Assembly (NCBI RefSeq): GCF_947623445.1
Contig: NC_135242.1
Location: 558,001 to 622,000, forward strand
Direction of reading: 5' to 3'
DNA from: Clavelina lepadiformis
Lineage: Eukaryota > Chordata > Ascidiacea > Aplousobranchia > Clavelinidae
DNA: 64,000 nt
The position numbers and the translations under genes are program-made. Of the stretch, positions 63,233-64,000 are shown one piece after another; positions within the stretch are counted from its first letter, which is position 1; each line of letters starts with the position of its first letter. The notes under the pieces were generated by a model. It saw nothing but the letters and a program-made list of their open reading frames with translations, was not told where the DNA came from and searched no databases.

Positions 63233-63723
63233 TTCTGGAGGAAATGTCCGCTTTTGAGGAACTTCTTTACATTTATTACGTTTTATAACAAAAATCTTAC
63301 TACATAAATCATTGGGATAGAACTCGAGCGCCATCCACTTAACTGCATTAACACGTTCGAAAATCTTATATTTTATGAAACCGATCTGATCACTAATTGC
63401 CATCCACGGGGTGGTGATGTTGAGCACGTTTTCAACTGCATTCGCATAATTGTAAATTTGTAACAAACCAGCGCAACAGCAGAAACATGAAAAGTAACTT
63501 TGCTTAAATTGCAATACGCCAGGGGCAGTGATATACAAGGCAGCATGACACTAACATACACCAACTTCAACTGTATATACTGTAATTTTATAACCTTCAA
63601 CAGACTACACTAGAAACTGACATGATTTGAAACTAAGGCCATATTCTGTGTATGCATTATAGCAGCGTTTTAATTGCAATCAGCTGAACTCTTAAGTTTG
63701 ATTGACAAAAATTTCTGCACGTG
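63233..63723. other. Spacer between converging genes
   Basis: Lies between the TSSK stop and the stop of the next minus-strand gene, so it should hold both 3' UTRs. No coding frame is supported. Confidence 0.5.
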
Positions 63724-64000
63724 TCAAGCCCCAGCATCAACTGATATTTTAAAGACAACAAGTTCGCTGGATGTCAGCACGTACATTCGTTCATTCGACG
63801 CAACAAAGCCTAGAATGTTGTCGTTGCTGTCCAGGGTTGCCACCTGTTGCACGGCCACTTTACCAATGACCTGTCCGGACGATCGATTCCGCAGAGATGT
63901 TGTCAGCGGCGATGGCTGTCGGTAGATGAAGATCCGGCGCTGACATTCGCACAACGCTACGTACGACACATCAGGGGCACAAGCACAGAATTTAAGGTTA
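63724..64000 (-). CDS. C-terminal end of an unidentified protein (runs off the window)
   Basis: Open on the minus strand from the window edge to a stop at 63724, about 91 codons. The peptide has short beta-strand-like blocks ([37 protein letters not shown]) like the last blades of a beta-propeller. The family is not recognisable from this fragment. The reading frame continues past the edge. Confidence 0.55.
   Translation of the reverse strand, partial: NLKFCACAPDVSYVALCECQRRIFIYRQPSPLTTSLRNRSSGQVIGKVAVQQVATLDSNDNILGFVASNERMYVLTSSELVVFKISVDAGA

Overview
Animal nuclear DNA, AT-rich, with compact multi-exon genes, many introns under 130 bp, and small DNA transposons. Gene content (DUOX, DHX37, calpain, TSSK kinase, a ZU5-caspase fusion) and compactness suggest an invertebrate deuterostome, most likely an ascidian tunicate of the Ciona type. 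No species-level marker was checked. All gene models were built by hand from open frames plus GT/AG splice sites whose phases agree.

Layout. 0-6.6 kb is a graveyard of decayed caspase and ZU5 exons (minus strand), mixed with a short repeat family. 7.3-7.9 kb is a clean hAT-type non-autonomous transposon. 9.6-15.7 kb (minus) is one 15-exon gene encoding about 1,315 residues: 12-13 TPR repeats, a ZU5 domain, a UPA-like region and a complete caspase domain with His and Cys in place. This is the most interesting item in the window. 16.9-21.4 kb is a tandem duplication that copied the last exon of the next gene. 21.2-24.7 kb (minus) is a calpain with an intact Cys/His/Asn triad and no EF-hand domain. 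24.7-28.6 kb holds transposon fragments and no gene I can prove. 28.7-30.0 kb (plus) is an unrecognised small multi-pass membrane protein. 30.2-38.7 kb (minus) is the ribosome-biogenesis helicase DHX37. 38.7-48.1 kb is repeat-rich, with a roughly 2-kb unit present twice and one possible orphan exon. 48.2-59.4 kb (plus) is a full dual oxidase (DUOX). 61.2-63.2 kb (plus) is a testis-specific serine kinase (TSSK type). The last 280 bases are the 3' end of an unidentified minus-strand gene.

The genes do not form an obvious pathway. The caspase gene and its decayed relatives form a local family expanded by duplication, and its domain order reads like a one-chain version of a PIDD-caspase platform. 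From about 21 kb rightward most introns contain a TGACGTCA-like palindrome, often next to a splice site, which looks like a genome-specific intron signature.
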